DNA of 64,000 bases from Spirosomataceae bacterium TFI 002 (GCA_900230115.1 LT907983.1:682001-746000); one strand, 5' to 3'; shown: positions 9,090 through 17,926, counted from the stretch's first letter. Notes: generated by a model not told the origin, from the sequence alone. Numbers and translations are program-made.

Positions 9090-9869
9090 TTAATGAATCT
9101 CTTGAAGTTTCATTACCTGAGTCAGCAATACCTTTTTAGGCAAAAATGGCACAGCTGCCATCATCATTTTTTGACTAAAAGTAAGCCCCGAAAGCACATC
9201 TAGTTTTCCTTCCATCATTCCATTGTAGCCATCCTTGGCAACACTTTCCGCAGAGAATGCTTCCTTAAATAGGTCAGTATTTTCTAAGCCCCCAGTTTTG
9301 GCAAACTCAGTTTCAGTTGCTCCTGGCAATAATGCGGTAACAGTCACTTTTGTATCTTGTAATTCACCCGCCAAGGCATTACTAAATGAAGTAACATAAG
9401 CTTTGGTTGCAAAGTATACGGCCTGCAAAGGCCCCGCCATCAAACTAGCTGTAGAGCTTACATTTAAAACTTTACCGCTGTTTCGAGCCACGAAATCGGG
9501 CAAAAAGTAGCGAGTAAGAGCGGTAAGGGCGATCACATTTAAGTTGATCATTGCCAAATCTTGCTCCCATGGTCTTTCATGAAACTTTCCATGACCACCA
9601 AATCCCGCATTATTGATCAAGTATTCTACAGAAACACCTGCAGCTTTAACGGCTTCATAAATCTCCTTTGGAGCACTAGCTTCACCCAAGTCTTTTGCAA
9701 TAACCATGACCAGTGTACCGTGTGCTTTTTCAAGTTCTGCTTTCAAAGCATTTAGCTTATCTGTATTTCTTGCTATGATGACTAAATCTCCACCCTTCGC
9801 TGCATGGATTTTGGCAAATTCTTTCCCTATTCCTGAACTCGCCCCAGTTATTAATGCTACGTTTTTCAT
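9090..9869 (-). CDS. Short-chain dehydrogenase/reductase
   Basis: 259 residues, classical SDR. The dinucleotide-binding motif TGASSGIG is at 8-15, NNAG at 87-90, catalytic Ser near 139, and YFATK (Tyr152, Lys156). Its ATG overlaps the stop of the upstream NAD(P)-binding gene by 4 bp, so the two are translationally coupled and, with the TetR gene, form one operon. Substrate unknown; such tetR-linked SDRs often act in lipid or xenobiotic metabolism, which is inference here. Confidence 0.9.
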   Translation of the reverse strand: MKNVALITGASSGIGKEFAKIHAAKGGDLVIIARNTDKLNALKAELEKAHGTLVMVIAKDLGEASAPKEIYEAVKAAGVSVEYLINNAGFGGHGKFHERPWEQDLAMINLNVIALTALTRYFLPDFVARNSGKVLNVSSTASLMAGPLQAVYFATKAYVTSFSNALAGELQDTKVTVTALLPGATETEFAKTGGLENTDLFKEAFSAESVAKDGYNGMMEGKLDVLSGLTFSQKMMMAAVPFLPKKVLLTQVMKLQEIH

Positions 9870-10528
9870 TTGTTTGCTTTTTTGTTGATGTCTTTGTTTA
9901 CTAAATGTTTTAACTCTTGTGGTTCCAAAACAACATTGATCATTGCTTGGCCTATTGCCGTGCTAGATGTAGCAGAATTCAGCTTTCTTAATAGCGGAAA
10001 GAAAGGAGTAAGAATAAAATAAACATACTGATACCAATTCGTTGCCGACTTCACTCCTTTCTCTGGAATAATGAAACCTGGTCTAAATGCATAAGCATCT
10101 TTAAACCCCATATTGAGAATTGCATTCTCGGTTTTTCCTTTTACTCTTGCCCAGTGAGAACTTCCTTTCTCGGTACTATCGGTCCCCTGACCAGACACAT
10201 AATTGAAAACAGCATTTGGACTGACTCTCAAAAACTCTTTGGCAAATGAAGTAGTAAGTTCATAAGTCAAGTTCTCATAAGTTTCTTTAGAAATCCCCAT
10301 GGCTGATACACCCATGCAAAAGAAACAAGCATCAAAATCTTTAAACTGATTGGAGATGCTCGTAATATCTGAAAGGTCCTTATGTAAGATTTCTCTAGCC
10401 TTTGGGTTTTCGAATTGCATTGTTCGTCTATTGATCAATACAATCTCAGAAATAACTTTACTTTCAATACATTCATTGAGCACCGATCTGCCGACCATTC
10501 CAGTTGCTCCTGTGATAATTACTTTCAT
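9866..10528 (-). CDS. NAD(P)H-binding epimerase/oxidoreductase-like protein
   Basis: 220 residues. An N-terminal Rossmann motif TGATGMVG (7-14) and a compact atypical-SDR layout match the NAD(P)H-binding (HIM1/SDR-a) family. It overlaps the downstream SDR by 4 bp and lies 38 bp after the TetR gene. A TGAGTA-N2-TACTYA element just upstream of its start (10535-10548) matches the palindrome in front of tetR, which suggests direct repression of this internal start as well. Confidence 0.85.
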   Translation of the reverse strand: MKVIITGATGMVGRSVLNECIESKVISEIVLINRRTMQFENPKAREILHKDLSDITSISNQFKDFDACFFCMGVSAMGISKETYENLTYELTTSFAKEFLRVSPNAVFNYVSGQGTDSTEKGSSHWARVKGKTENAILNMGFKDAYAFRPGFIIPEKGVKSATNWYQYVYFILTPFFPLLRKLNSATSSTAIGQAMINVVLEPQELKHLVNKDINKKANK

Positions 10529-10533
10529 ATATA

Positions 10534-10548
10534 GTGAGTACTTACTTA
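10534..10548. promoter_or_regulatory. Second operator candidate for the TetR regulator
   Basis: TGAGTA-CT-TACTTA at 10535-10548 has the same half-sites and 2-bp spacing as the perfect palindrome upstream of tetR. It lies 6 bp upstream of the ATG of the epimerase-like gene, within the tetR-epimerase spacer. Confidence 0.5.
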
Positions 10549-10566
10549 TTACTTTTCTAAAATTTT

Positions 10567-11094
10567 TTAAACCTTATACTTTACCTTGAGGTGACTCAAA
10601 GCTGATGTGAGATCAAAGTTTTGTTGCAAAAACAACCTCGTTGCAATTCCGTCCAGAATTTGGAGTAATAAAGCTGCTTCACTATTGGGGTCTTCATAAC
10701 CAAGCGTTTCAAAAGCATGCTTTAAAGCATTGAGTACCGGCAACATTTTCTCTTCGTGGTAGCTCTCCGTCTCCCACTTTATCTTGTACTGAAGCTTCCA
10801 AAACCTGTAACTCTCTGATGTAGAAGCTATTTCATTTGCTATGTCAATTACCTTTTCTATGACCTTCTTTGGCTCTATTTCTAAAACTATATCTGCAAAA
10901 ATAACTTTTACTTGCTCCTCTCCCATTAAGAAAATCGCTTCAAGTAAGCCTTCTTTGTTTTTAAAATGTCTAAAAATTAGTCCCTCAGAAACACCTGCTT
11001 TTTTGGCGATCGCACTGGTAGAAGTGGCATAATACCCTTCCAAAGCAAATAGCTCCAAAGCTGCATTTAGTATATTTTCTTTTTTACTTGTCAT
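10567..11094 (-). CDS. TetR/AcrR-family transcriptional regulator
   Basis: 175 residues. The N-terminal helix-turn-helix reads ILNAALELFALEGYYATSTS, followed by IAKKAGVSEGLIFRHF, standard for the family; the C-terminal domain is the usual helical ligand-binding part. It is the first gene of a three-gene operon with two oxidoreductases, so it probably senses a substrate or product of these enzymes. A perfect 16-bp palindrome at 11102-11117 directly upstream is a good autoregulatory operator candidate. Confidence 0.92.
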   Translation of the reverse strand: MTSKKENILNAALELFALEGYYATSTSAIAKKAGVSEGLIFRHFKNKEGLLEAIFLMGEEQVKVIFADIVLEIEPKKVIEKVIDIANEIASTSESYRFWKLQYKIKWETESYHEEKMLPVLNALKHAFETLGYEDPNSEAALLLQILDGIATRLFLQQNFDLTSALSHLKVKYKV

Positions 11095-11101
11095 AACTAA
11101 A

Positions 11102-11117
11102 GTGAGTAATTACTCAC
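11102..11117. promoter_or_regulatory. TetR operator candidate (16-bp perfect palindrome)
   Basis: gtgagtaattactcac is a perfect palindrome beginning 8 bp upstream of the tetR start codon. A related site with the same TGAGTA-N2-TACTYA core precedes the second gene of the operon. Position and symmetry fit a TetR dimer site. Confidence 0.6.
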
Positions 11118-11370
11118 AAATGTAGTATTTAGAGTTGATTCTACAAAACATATAAAACTTCAGAGGTTAAATTTCAAGAAATTGCCTTCATTCCCTTGTG
11201 GACTTTTAGTACTTAAAACCGTCCATCTTATATTGAGAGATTTGGCAAACCCGTATTCTACTTTCTCATTTTGTCGATTAATATTTTAACAATTTTACAA
11301 CTCTACCCCCACTCACCGATAATAATTCCGCATTCACCGAAAACCCATTCAATAGCTTCCATTACCCCAG

Positions 11371-11378
11371 TAGATTTG
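11371..11378 (+). promoter_or_regulatory. Bacteroidota -7 promoter element candidate
   Basis: TAGATTTG matches the Bacteroidota -7 consensus TAnnTTTG, 25 bp before the ATG of the LiaF-like operon. No convincing -33 TTG box is seen at the right distance. The rest of the 11118-11402 spacer shows no other structure. Confidence 0.4.
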
Positions 11379-11402
11379 TGCAACAATTAAAACAAAACTC
11401 TT

Positions 11403-11753
11403 ATGAAAACTCAAAACAACCTCGCACTTAAAGGCACAATATTACTAACGCTCGGTATCTTTTTCCTAATGGTCAACTTTGATGTATTTGAATTCAATTT
11501 CCAAACTGAGTTTTTAAGAAGAAACTTCTGGATATTTCTTGTCGGTGGCATATTACTTTTCAAAAGAAAATCAATGGCAACTGGTATTGCATTCTTAGCC
11601 ATAGGTACTTTATTCTACCTGAGCAGCATTGGCGTGATACCTCACACTAGCTGGAGAAATATATGGCCGCTATTCATCATTGCCGCAGGTTTCAACATTT
11701 TGTTAGCACGTAACAGAAAGGCTTGCAACAGTAATTCGTATAATCATCAATAA
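11403..11753 (+). CDS. LiaF/DUF5668-type small membrane protein
   Basis: 116 residues with three to four hydrophobic segments and the repeated LiaI-LiaF-like TM pattern (ILLTLGIFFLMVNFDVF; NFWIFLVGGILLFKR; IWPLFIIAAGFNILLAR). It is the first gene of a four-gene operon with a LiaF-domain protein, a LytS-type kinase and a LytTR regulator. Known LiaF-like proteins modulate envelope-stress kinases, so a regulatory membrane role is likely; this one lacks the C-terminal LiaF domain. Confidence 0.75.
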   Translation: MKTQNNLALKGTILLTLGIFFLMVNFDVFEFNFQTEFLRRNFWIFLVGGILLFKRKSMATGIAFLAIGTLFYLSSIGVIPHTSWRNIWPLFIIAAGFNILLARNRKACNSNSYNHQ

Positions 11754-11802
11754 ATAGTAATTTCACATCACTTGCTGCTTTTGCAGCCTATAAATCACAA
11801 TC

Positions 11803-12507
11803 ATGAGAAAAAATAATACACAATCACTCGGTATAGGACTTGTCATCATTACCATCGGACTAATATTCCTAGCCTCCAATCTTGGATATATTTCGAAAGA
11901 CATTTTTCGCTACATCTTTAGCTGGTACGGCTGGACGCTATATGTAGGCCCCATTATGATGTTCCGTAAAGAAAGTAGAGTGTTGGGATCTATATTCCTT
12001 GGCGTTGGACTCATTGTCCTTTTTGGTGACTTAGGATTCATTCCAAACCTAAATGTAGGACAGTTGTGGCCCTTAATTATAGTAGCCGTAGGAGCCAACT
12101 TCGTATATCAGGCCACGAGCCGTAAGGTACCCGAAAGACCTCAGATAGATTCATCAGGTGAGTTTCTAAACGACAATCACATTTTTGGCGGTGGGGAATT
12201 CAACATCAGCAATCAAAACTTCAAAGGAGGAAAAGTAGTATGTGTGTTTGGTGGTGGAAATTATAACTTAAGCCAATCTAAACTATCCCCAGGAGACAAT
12301 AATGTACTTGATGTTTCTTGTGTGTTTGGTGGAGCCAGTTTCGTTGTTCCTTCCGACTGGAACGTGCAAATTTCTGTCACTTCTATTTTTGGTGGATTTC
12401 AAGACAATAGAAAAGTGATGACACCCACAAGTTCCGACAAATCTAAAACTCTTTTTATAACTGGATTGTGCCTGTTCGGTGGTGGAGACGTAAAAAGCTA
12501 CTCTTAA
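11803..12507 (+). CDS. LiaF-domain envelope-stress regulator
   Basis: 234 residues. The first 110 residues hold four membrane segments of the DUF5668/LiaI-LiaF TM type. Residues about 125-234 form a repetitive beta domain with recurring FGGG/FGG turns (NDNHIFGGGEFNIS; VVCVFGGGNYNLSQ; VSCVFGGASFVVP; ICLFGGG-like end), the hallmark of the LiaF C-terminal domain. The gene lies 49 bp after its paralogue and 3 bp before the kinase, so it probably acts as sensor or inhibitor of that kinase in the inner membrane. Confidence 0.85.
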   Translation: MRKNNTQSLGIGLVIITIGLIFLASNLGYISKDIFRYIFSWYGWTLYVGPIMMFRKESRVLGSIFLGVGLIVLFGDLGFIPNLNVGQLWPLIIVAVGANFVYQATSRKVPERPQIDSSGEFLNDNHIFGGGEFNISNQNFKGGKVVCVFGGGNYNLSQSKLSPGDNNVLDVSCVFGGASFVVPSDWNVQISVTSIFGGFQDNRKVMTPTSSDKSKTLFITGLCLFGGGDVKSYS

Positions 12508-12510
12508 AAA

Positions 12511-13566
12511 ATGACTTACAGCCCAATTTTTGGAAATAGAAAAAACACGATCATTTACAGTGCAGTTTGGCTTGGATTCGCAGTTATCCAAGCCAACTTC
12601 CTGATCTGGGTTTTTGATATTCCTGTTTTTGTTGCAGCCACAGAAGCCTTCATTTTTAACAGCTTTTTTGGTATCATAGGCAGATCAATTTGGCCTGTTA
12701 CCAAGTTCTCCAGAATTGATAAAGTTTACTATTTCAATAGTATCATTACTCATTTGGTTACTGCATTGCTTATTATTTCGATATGGTATTTTTTGAGTTC
12801 GGTCCTTGTCAAAATCATTTATAATGTGTCTGATAACTATGTTCATTATCAATTTTTGAACGAGACCAAGACTTTCAGAATCTTACAAGGGTCTTTTTAT
12901 TACCTACTGTTGATCATGAACTATTACCTTTTCATTCTTGCAGAAGATAGAAAAGAGAACGAACTAAGAGAAGTGAACCTCCTCAGCAACCTGAAACAAG
13001 CAGAGCTAGAAATGCTGAAATCTCAGCTCAATCCACATTTTATTTTCAATAGCCTTAATTCTATTAGTTCGCTCACGATAGTAGAACCCAAAAGTGCCCA
13101 AAAGATGGTAATCTTACTTTCCGATTTTCTGCGATACTCGCTACGTTCTTCCAATGAACTGGTGACTTTTAAAGAGGAGTTAGCAGCCACAGAAAAGTAC
13201 CTTGCTATTGAAAAAGTACGTTTCGATGATAAGTTATTGATCAACAAAAAGATTGCTCCAGGGCTAGAAGAATTCAAATTACCAAGCCTAATTCTACAGC
13301 CATTGGTAGAAAATGCCATTAAGTACGGTTTGCACGATTCACTTGATGCCAGCACAGTGGACATTAACTGCGAAAAAGAAAATGAATTATTGAAAATTAC
13401 AATTTCCAATGAATTTGACCCAAAGTCGACCATGAAAAAAGGTGAAGGTGTTGGCTTGCGAAATGTCAAAGACAGACTTAGCCTCATTTACGATTTGGAT
13501 GATCTCTTGCTCACAGAAAAGAAGGAGCAGCAATTCATTGTAACTTTAAGAATACCAAGGAAATGA
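12511..13566 (+). CDS. LytS-type sensor histidine kinase
   Basis: 351 residues. About four N-terminal membrane helices are followed by the His_kinase (LytS/YehU) motif LNPHFIFNSLNSISSL with the phospho-accepting His near residue 175. The N box LVENAIKYGLHD is near 270 and the G box GEGVGLRNVKDRL near 315. There is no extracellular sensory domain, so it probably relies on the LiaF-like proteins encoded upstream. Its stop overlaps the start of the response regulator by 4 bp (ATGA), implying coupled translation. Confidence 0.92.
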   Translation: MTYSPIFGNRKNTIIYSAVWLGFAVIQANFLIWVFDIPVFVAATEAFIFNSFFGIIGRSIWPVTKFSRIDKVYYFNSIITHLVTALLIISIWYFLSSVLVKIIYNVSDNYVHYQFLNETKTFRILQGSFYYLLLIMNYYLFILAEDRKENELREVNLLSNLKQAELEMLKSQLNPHFIFNSLNSISSLTIVEPKSAQKMVILLSDFLRYSLRSSNELVTFKEELAATEKYLAIEKVRFDDKLLINKKIAPGLEEFKLPSLILQPLVENAIKYGLHDSLDASTVDINCEKENELLKITISNEFDPKSTMKKGEGVGLRNVKDRLSLIYDLDDLLLTEKKEQQFIVTLRIPRK

Positions 13567-14288
13567 AGACCATAATTATAGACGATGAAAAACTTGCCAG
13601 AAGCCTACTCAAAAGCTTCTTAAGCGAAATACCAACGATAGAAGTAATAGGTGAAGCCGAAAATGGTTTTGAAGGTCTTAAAAAGATCAATGAACTTAAG
13701 CCTGACCTTGTATTCTTGGATATTCAAATGCCTAAGCTAAATGGTTTTGAAATGCTCGAGCTAATAGACGAGACTTATCGTCCACAAGTCATATTTTCAA
13801 CTGCTTATGATGAATATGCAATCAAGGCTTTTGAGCAAAATGCGGTGGATTATTTACTCAAACCCTTTAGCGAAGAACGCTTGCTGCAAGCCGTAAATAA
13901 GGTGCAAGCAAACCCACAGAAGACAAACTCAAAGGCAACAGAACTACCCCATAAAGAGGCACAAAACCGTATCGTCATAAAAGATGGAGCAGAAATAAGT
14001 ATCGTACCCGTAGACGAAGTACGCTTCATAGAAGCTCAAGACGACTATGTAGAAATACATGCACAAAGCAAAAAATACTTGAAGCAACAAACCATGAAGT
14101 ACTACGAAAAAGTACTCGACAATAAGGTCTTTGTGCGAATTCATCGTAAGTTCATTGTCAAAGTGACAGAGATCAAAAAGCTAGAAAAATACGGCAAAGA
14201 GACCTACTTAGCCATTCTGCACGGAGGAGAACAATTGAATGTAAGTGCTGGCGGATATCAGAAGTTGAAAGGGGTTTTGGGGGTTTAG
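13563..14288 (+). CDS. LytTR-family response regulator
   Basis: 241 residues. Receiver domain: acidic pocket D7/D8, phospho-acceptor D53 in FLDIQMP, T80, K100 in LLKPF. The LytTR DNA-binding domain covers about 140-241 (RFIEAQDDYVEIHA; VFVRIHRKFIV). It is the output of the LytS/LiaF-like operon. Its last roughly 260 bp (14028-14288) are repeated 2027 bp downstream at 16055-16315 beyond an AAA_14 ATPase gene; this copy is intact. Confidence 0.93.
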   Translation: MKTIIIDDEKLARSLLKSFLSEIPTIEVIGEAENGFEGLKKINELKPDLVFLDIQMPKLNGFEMLELIDETYRPQVIFSTAYDEYAIKAFEQNAVDYLLKPFSEERLLQAVNKVQANPQKTNSKATELPHKEAQNRIVIKDGAEISIVPVDEVRFIEAQDDYVEIHAQSKKYLKQQTMKYYEKVLDNKVFVRIHRKFIVKVTEIKKLEKYGKETYLAILHGGEQLNVSAGGYQKLKGVLGV

Positions 14289-14457
14289 GCCTTAAAATAT
14301 GTATTAAGCACAAGAGGTGTAATCTAAAGTCAAAAAAGGACTCTGTTTATTTTTCTTCTAATTTTGAAAACCAGAAACTATTAATAGAAGATTTGGCCTT
14401 AAAAACTCTTCCAATTGACAAATGTGAAATTTGGCTTTTTATAGTAGCTATACTCTT

Positions 14458-14605
14458 TAGCTAAATATTCTATACTGCTTATTCACATTTTACCTGTATA
14501 TTCTAATATGTACATTTATTTTATACATGTATATTCCATACGTACACTATTATTTTTACCTGTATATTCTAAATCTATTTGCAAATATTTACCTATATAT
14601 TCTAA
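14458..14605 (+). repeat. Five direct 16-bp repeats at about 33-bp period upstream of the AAA_14 ATPase
   Basis: TACCTGTATATTCTAA occurs at 14491 and 14558. Close variants are at 14524 (TACATGTATATTCCAT), 14590 (TACCTATATATTCTAA) and, more degenerate, 14458. Spacings are 33, 33, 34 and 32 bp, about three helical turns, so all copies face the same side of DNA. The array ends 38 bp before the ATPase start codon. It looks like an operator array for a protein that binds cooperatively; LytTR regulators bind direct repeats, but linkage to the adjacent one is inference. Confidence 0.7.
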
Positions 14606-14642
14606 ATCTGATTACCTTTATGTATAATAATTCACAGATTAG

Positions 14643-15941
14643 ATGGAAATACAGAGAGAAAAGCTTCAAGACCTTGTAGATTGGAAGGGGCACAAAAGAA
14701 GGAAACCCTTGATAATAAATGGAGCTAGACAAGTTGGAAAATCTTGGTTAGTTAAAGAACTAGCAAGATTACACTTCAATGATAATATTGTCATCGTGAA
14801 CTTTGAGAAAAACAAAGATTTTAACTCAATTTTTAAAAAAAACCTCGATGTCCAGCGTATTATACTAGAGATCAGTATAATATTCAAAGTTCAAATAATC
14901 CCGAACAAAACACTTTTATTTTTTGACGAAATACAAGAATGTCCTGAAGCACTCATTAGCCTTCGATACTTTTATGAAGAAATGCCTGAGTTGCACCTAA
15001 TCGCATCTGGCTCCTTGTTAGATTTTGTAGATTTTCGTGGTTCTTTTCCAGTTGGTAGAGTAGAAACTTTAGAATTACAACCTGTTTCCTTTCTTGAATT
15101 TTTACGTGCTCGTAATTGCACTTCTATTGCATTATGGATGAAAACAAATGATTGGGATACTTTACAAAATGAAACTATTCAAAAAATTCTAGAGGATGAA
15201 TATCGAAACTATTTAATAGTAGGAGGAATGCCAGAATGTGTTAAACATTTTGCAGAAAATAATGACTTCTTTGAAATTCAAAAAATACAAGACGATCTCT
15301 TAAGGTCTTATGAACAGGATTTTAAAAAATATACACCGCGAGTAAGTGAGGATTGTCTTTTGGATATACTCAGTAATGCAACCAAGTATTTAGGTAATCA
15401 AATAATATACACGAAAATATCAGAGAGATTCACAGGCCCCACAATTAAAAAAGGTTTAGAGTTACTTAAGACTGCTCGATTACTTCAAGCAGTAGAAAAT
15501 GTATCAGTTAGTGGAATGCCCTTAACTGTATCAGGTAAACAATTCAAAATTTTCTATCTTGATGTTGGTCTATTGGTAAGAAAAAGCGGTTTAGACTTTA
15601 AAAATATTTACTTCCAAAATGAGCTAAATGCTACTTTCTTAGGTGCACTAGCAGAGCAATTTGTAGCTCAGCAATTAACTGCTCACAGAGGCTCAAAATT
15701 AAACTATTGGGCAAGAACACAAGGTAGTGCAAGTTCTGAGGTTGATTTTGTTATTACCGATAATGGTCAGATTATTCCCATCGAGGTGAAATCTGGAAAG
15801 AAAGGCTCATTAAAAAGCCTAAATATTCTTTTAGAAAAACATTTGAATATTAACAAGGCAATAGTTTATTCTAAGTCACACGAAGGAGTGGAAGGAAAAA
15901 TTCATTTTGTGCCCATTTACTATGCAGGTTTGAGTATTTAA
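14643..15941 (+). CDS. AAA_14/DUF4143 ATPase
   Basis: 432 residues. Walker A GARQVGKS at 27-34; Walker B LLFFDEIQECPEAL near 95; sensor phrase LIASGSLLDF near 120. The C-terminal DUF4143 part carries EVDFVI...PIEVKSG, the D-x-n-ExK signature of a PD-(D/E)XK nuclease-like fold. Proteins of this family are common in Bacteroidota and their cellular role is not settled. It sits between two copies of the lytTR 3' end and behind a phased repeat array, so it appears to be a later arrival in the locus. Confidence 0.88.
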   Translation: MEIQREKLQDLVDWKGHKRRKPLIINGARQVGKSWLVKELARLHFNDNIVIVNFEKNKDFNSIFKKNLDVQRIILEISIIFKVQIIPNKTLLFFDEIQECPEALISLRYFYEEMPELHLIASGSLLDFVDFRGSFPVGRVETLELQPVSFLEFLRARNCTSIALWMKTNDWDTLQNETIQKILEDEYRNYLIVGGMPECVKHFAENNDFFEIQKIQDDLLRSYEQDFKKYTPRVSEDCLLDILSNATKYLGNQIIYTKISERFTGPTIKKGLELLKTARLLQAVENVSVSGMPLTVSGKQFKIFYLDVGLLVRKSGLDFKNIYFQNELNATFLGALAEQFVAQQLTAHRGSKLNYWARTQGSASSEVDFVITDNGQIIPIEVKSGKKGSLKSLNILLEKHLNINKAIVYSKSHEGVEGKIHFVPIYYAGLSI

Positions 15942-16054
15942 TATTCAAACTTTAGGTTTCAAAACATTTCAGCAAAAAAAAACTTATGCAGGATATATGC
16001 TGAGTTTTAAAAATTGAAACAACCGAAGCGAGCAGAACTTTGCATATTCCATAT

Positions 16055-16315
16055 ATAGAAGCTCAAGACGATTATGTAGAAATACACGCACAAAGCAAAA
16101 AATACTTGAAGCAACAAACCATGAAGTACTACGAAAAAGTATTCGACAATAAGGTTTTCGTGCGAATTCATCGCAAGTTCATTGTCAAAGTGACAAAGAT
16201 CAAAAAGCTAGAAAAATACGGCAAAGAGACCTACTTAGCCATACTGCACGGAGGAGAACTATTGAATGTAAGTGCCGGCGGATATCAGAAGTTGAAAGGG
16301 GTTTTGGGGGTGTAA
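16055..16315 (+). pseudogene. Detached duplicate of the LytTR DNA-binding domain
   Basis: The segment encodes about 87 residues that match the last part of the response regulator at 14028-14288, from the phrase IEAQDDYVEI to the final KGVLGV. Only about a dozen bases differ, most of them silent; visible changes are L to F, E to K and Q to L. There is no receiver domain and no ATG, only an in-frame TTG at 16040 with no clear ribosome-binding site. It is probably a fragment left by recombination or by insertion of the ATPase segment. The silent bias suggests the copy diverged while under selection, for example as an allele from a relative. Confidence 0.75.
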
Positions 16316-16402
16316 GGTAGCTGGTAAATCCCTTTGAAAGACACTTGCTAAGGCAGATTGAAACTGGCGAAACAGACACAAATCAGGATAATTCAAAACC
16401 AA

Positions 16403-16651
16403 TCAACCCAAATTCCTCTCTTTCAATATCTTTTTTAAGGCTGCGTTATTTTTAGAGCCATTCACTAATTTGTAGATGATAAACAATGGAATCAATGTAA
16501 AAAAACCGACCGTGTTTTTAACAACGCTGTAAATGATAACACCAATCACAAACCCAATTAATAATGCATTAATAATGTTAGTTGAATTCATTTTTTTAGC
16601 CTCTACAAACAGCTCATCGTCTGTTAATCCTGAAAGTTCTTTTTCTGTCAT
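16403..16651 (-). CDS. Small membrane protein, two predicted helices
   Basis: 82 residues: a charged N-terminus (MTEKELSGLTDDELFVEAKK), two hydrophobic helices (about 24-42 and 47-62) and a basic tail. The N-terminal phrase is common in small Bacteroidota membrane proteins with no assigned function. Monocistronic. Confidence 0.65.
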   Translation of the reverse strand: MTEKELSGLTDDELFVEAKKMNSTNIINALLIGFVIGVIIYSVVKNTVGFFTLIPLFIIYKLVNGSKNNAALKKILKERNLG

Positions 16652-16848
16652 TTTTAAATAATTATAGTTTCAAAATAAACAATTGATTTTACCAAATCAA
16701 TTACGGCATAGACGCTTAGCATGATTTCGCATAAATTCAAACTTGTATATATCTACTTAAAGTTGAGTCCAAAAAATTCTAAATCAAGAAGTGTAACAAT
16801 AAAATTATGGTATATAAATCCAAAATTTTTGAACTCCCTTTCAATTTG

Positions 16849-17310
16849 CTAATTATTCAATTCCAAATAGAATAACTTTGCAGACTCTTCAATTTCGTCA
16901 TCTAGGTTACCATCATATTTGAGCCCAAAAATCATCCATTCATCATTCGGTTTGTAAAACTGAAATGTATACCTAATTGGCTGCCTATCAAATTTCACCA
17001 AATAGCTTTGGAGCAGAAAACTGTCTGTTAACTTCTTTTCTACAATCAACTCATAGCCGTAAAACTTTCCTACGAAATCCTCATTCAATCCTTCCATGGA
17101 GCTTTTAAGCTTTGCGATGGCATCTGTAGACCTACTCATCCATTTATTAGTCTTGTATAAATTGTCAATCGCCATAGATGGACCATCATTCTCATATTCC
17201 TTAAAGAACTTTTTGACCAAATCATTCGGAGACTTTTGAGCAAATCCAGCCAGTGAGATTGCGAAAATTGGAATTACTAAAATGTATGTAAAGTATGTAT
17301 GCTTTTTCAT
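16849..17310 (-). CDS. Secreted hypothetical protein
   Basis: 153 residues with a signal peptide cleaved after about residue 24 (..ISLAGFAQ). The mature part looks like a single alpha+beta domain (FFKEYENDGPSMAIDNLYKT; YTFQFYKPNDEWMIFGLKYD), reminiscent of NTF2/DUF3887-like folds, but I cannot assign it with confidence. Followed by the ABM monooxygenase gene in the same direction upstream. Confidence 0.65.
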   Translation of the reverse strand: MKKHTYFTYILVIPIFAISLAGFAQKSPNDLVKKFFKEYENDGPSMAIDNLYKTNKWMSRSTDAIAKLKSSMEGLNEDFVGKFYGYELIVEKKLTDSFLLQSYLVKFDRQPIRYTFQFYKPNDEWMIFGLKYDGNLDDEIEESAKLFYLELNN

Positions 17311-17371
17311 TTTATCATTTATTTATCGTGGAGCTTAAGCCGAACTCTACTTTAAAATTAACTCCTTCATT

Positions 17372-17689
17372 TTACTTTTCAAATCCGTAATCCCGTTCCA
17401 CTTTAGCAATTCTTGTTTTGTACTGCTGGTACCAATCGGACCTGCCCGTTTTCTGAGCAATTAGGTGGTCGGAGTTTTGTTTCCATTTTTTGATAGACTC
17501 CAAGTCTTTCCAGTAAGAAACCGTAATACCAAGCTCGTTTCTGGCACTTTCTACTCCCAGAAAACCCTCTTGTTGGCTGGCTAAGTCTTCCATTAAATCC
17601 GCCATTTCGGCGTAACCTTTGTCTTCGTTGGTTTTTATTGAACTAAAGATTACAGCGTAGTAAGGTGCTTCTGGAGTGTTTGCTATCAT
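17372..17689 (-). CDS. Antibiotic biosynthesis monooxygenase (ABM) domain protein
   Basis: 105 residues, a single ABM ferredoxin-like domain. Characteristic stretches are YYAVIFSS, EGFLGVESAR, ITVSYWKDLESIKKWK, and the closing ERDYGFEK. Homologues are small cytoplasmic dimers that act on quinone-like or haem-like substrates or as detoxifying enzymes. No pathway partner is nearby. Confidence 0.85.
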   Translation of the reverse strand: MIANTPEAPYYAVIFSSIKTNEDKGYAEMADLMEDLASQQEGFLGVESARNELGITVSYWKDLESIKKWKQNSDHLIAQKTGRSDWYQQYKTRIAKVERDYGFEK

Positions 17690-17926
17690 GAGTTGAAATT
17701 ACATACGAGTGAATAAGTATAAAATTCAATAAAAGGATTTCGAAAGGCAAATCTTGAATCAACTTTCTCAACTTCTAACCCATCAGTTTTTTGAGTTAAA
17801 TCATGATCGATGAAAATAAATAGTCGCAAAACCAATTATATTTTGCAAGTTGTGCGTTGACAGTCAGCTTTTGAGCTGATTGAAGCTTCAAAAACAAACC
17901 CATACAAGTATAAAACCAGCTATTGG

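Noticed and set aside
14458-14605. CRISPR-like regular repeats
   Set aside because: Only five degenerate 16-bp repeats with 16-18-bp AT-rich gaps, no cas genes, and the boxes end at a promoter region; an operator array fits better.
16040-16315. Functional stand-alone LytTR regulator
   Set aside because: Lacks ATG, receiver domain and upstream control signals; better explained as the leftover of a duplication.
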